From: Verrucomicrobiaceae bacterium
GTDB lineage: Bacteria; Verrucomicrobiota; Verrucomicrobiia; Verrucomicrobiales; Akkermansiaceae
Reading direction: 5' to 3'
DNA: 64,000 nt
Assembly: GCA_027486655.1 (NCBI GenBank)
Contig: JAIXOR010000034.1
Coordinates: 39,827-103,826 of the forward strand
The position numbers and the translations under genes are program-made. Positions 63,821-64,000 of this stretch are shown piece by piece. The notes below the pieces were generated by a model. The model did not search any database and had not been told where the DNA came from. It was given only the letters and a program-made list of their open reading frames with translations. Position 1 is the first letter of the stretch. Every line of letters starts with the position of its first letter.

Positions 63821-63914
63821 ATCCACCACTAGAAGCGGGGGCGGATGTGGATCGCGGGGTTAATGTTGTAGTTACAGAAAGTCATGGAAACAGGGCGGCT
63901 TCTAGTGGTTGGAT
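63821..63914. repeat. Inverted repeat, attC-like
   Basis: ACCACTAGAAGC (63825-63836) and GCTTCTAGTGGT (63898-63909) are perfect 12-base arms, extended outwards to ATCCA(A)CC / GGTTGGAT with one bulged base. The right end contains GTTGGAT, which fits the integron core GTTRRRY; the left end ATCCACC is one base from RYYYAAC. Spacing (~90 bp overall) also fits an attC site. An ordinary hairpin is the alternative. Confidence 0.35.
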
Positions 63915-64000
63915 GATGCGTCTTGTTGAACAGAGCCGCTGTGCGGCGACTCCTTGTTTCGGCGTTGAAAGGGGTGACGTGAGCGTTCATCCTGTTTACG

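Overview
This 64 kb window is GC-rich chromosomal DNA that reads as a member of the Verrucomicrobiota, most like the Verrucomicrobiales (Luteolibacter/Haloferula-like). The taxon is an inference from gene content. There are several giant secreted proteins built from autotransporter-associated beta-strand (PATR) repeats without a C-terminal autotransporter barrel, sensor kinases with large beta-rich periplasmic sensors, a Verru_Chthon-cassette-like prepilin protein, a bacterial SET-domain protein, DUF1080, and an unusually dense set of secreted carbohydrate-active enzymes.

Layout. (1) 1-28 kb is a polysaccharide-degradation region: a partial PATR protein, a XylR-type regulator and a GH43-like enzyme on the minus strand; a 2558-residue pectin methylesterase/pectate lyase/PATR fusion followed by a kinase and response regulator; a second PATR giant followed by a second, paralogous kinase/regulator pair; then GH106-like, GH10-like and GH30-like enzymes. 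No SusC/SusD, ABC or MFS sugar importer is present here. (2) 28-33 kb holds a lipoprotein, cysE facing an Rrf2 regulator with overlapping start codons, two coiled-coil proteins with C-terminal membrane anchors, a SET-domain protein and small secreted proteins. (3) 33-42 kb has a Verru_Chthon-like prepilin protein with a secreted partner, a CAP-like protein and a TPR protein. (4) 42-52 kb is mostly housekeeping: an ABC-F ATPase, a lipoprotein/permease pair, bamA, a Dabb protein with an unlinked nuoA, rpmE2 and hisF. (5) 52-62.3 kb has a third complete PATR giant, a TPR-sulfotransferase, a PHP phosphatase, opcA and ppc. (6) 62.3-64 kb is lower in GC and looks accessory: a 214-bp direct repeat with MITE-like ends, an IS30 remnant, a small lipoprotein and an attC-like inverted repeat.

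Working together. The first region looks like a pectin and xylan response-and-degradation locus. The two-component systems and the XylR-type protein are the local regulators. GC-rich palindromes with a four-base centre precede four transcription units and may be a shared operator.

The most unusual signal is at the DNA level. The word TCTAACA (and more loosely YCTAACA) recurs in both orientations and several reading frames, forcing codons (CTA, TTA, ACA, AGA) that the surrounding genes otherwise avoid. It is absent from about 18 kb that includes the housekeeping block.
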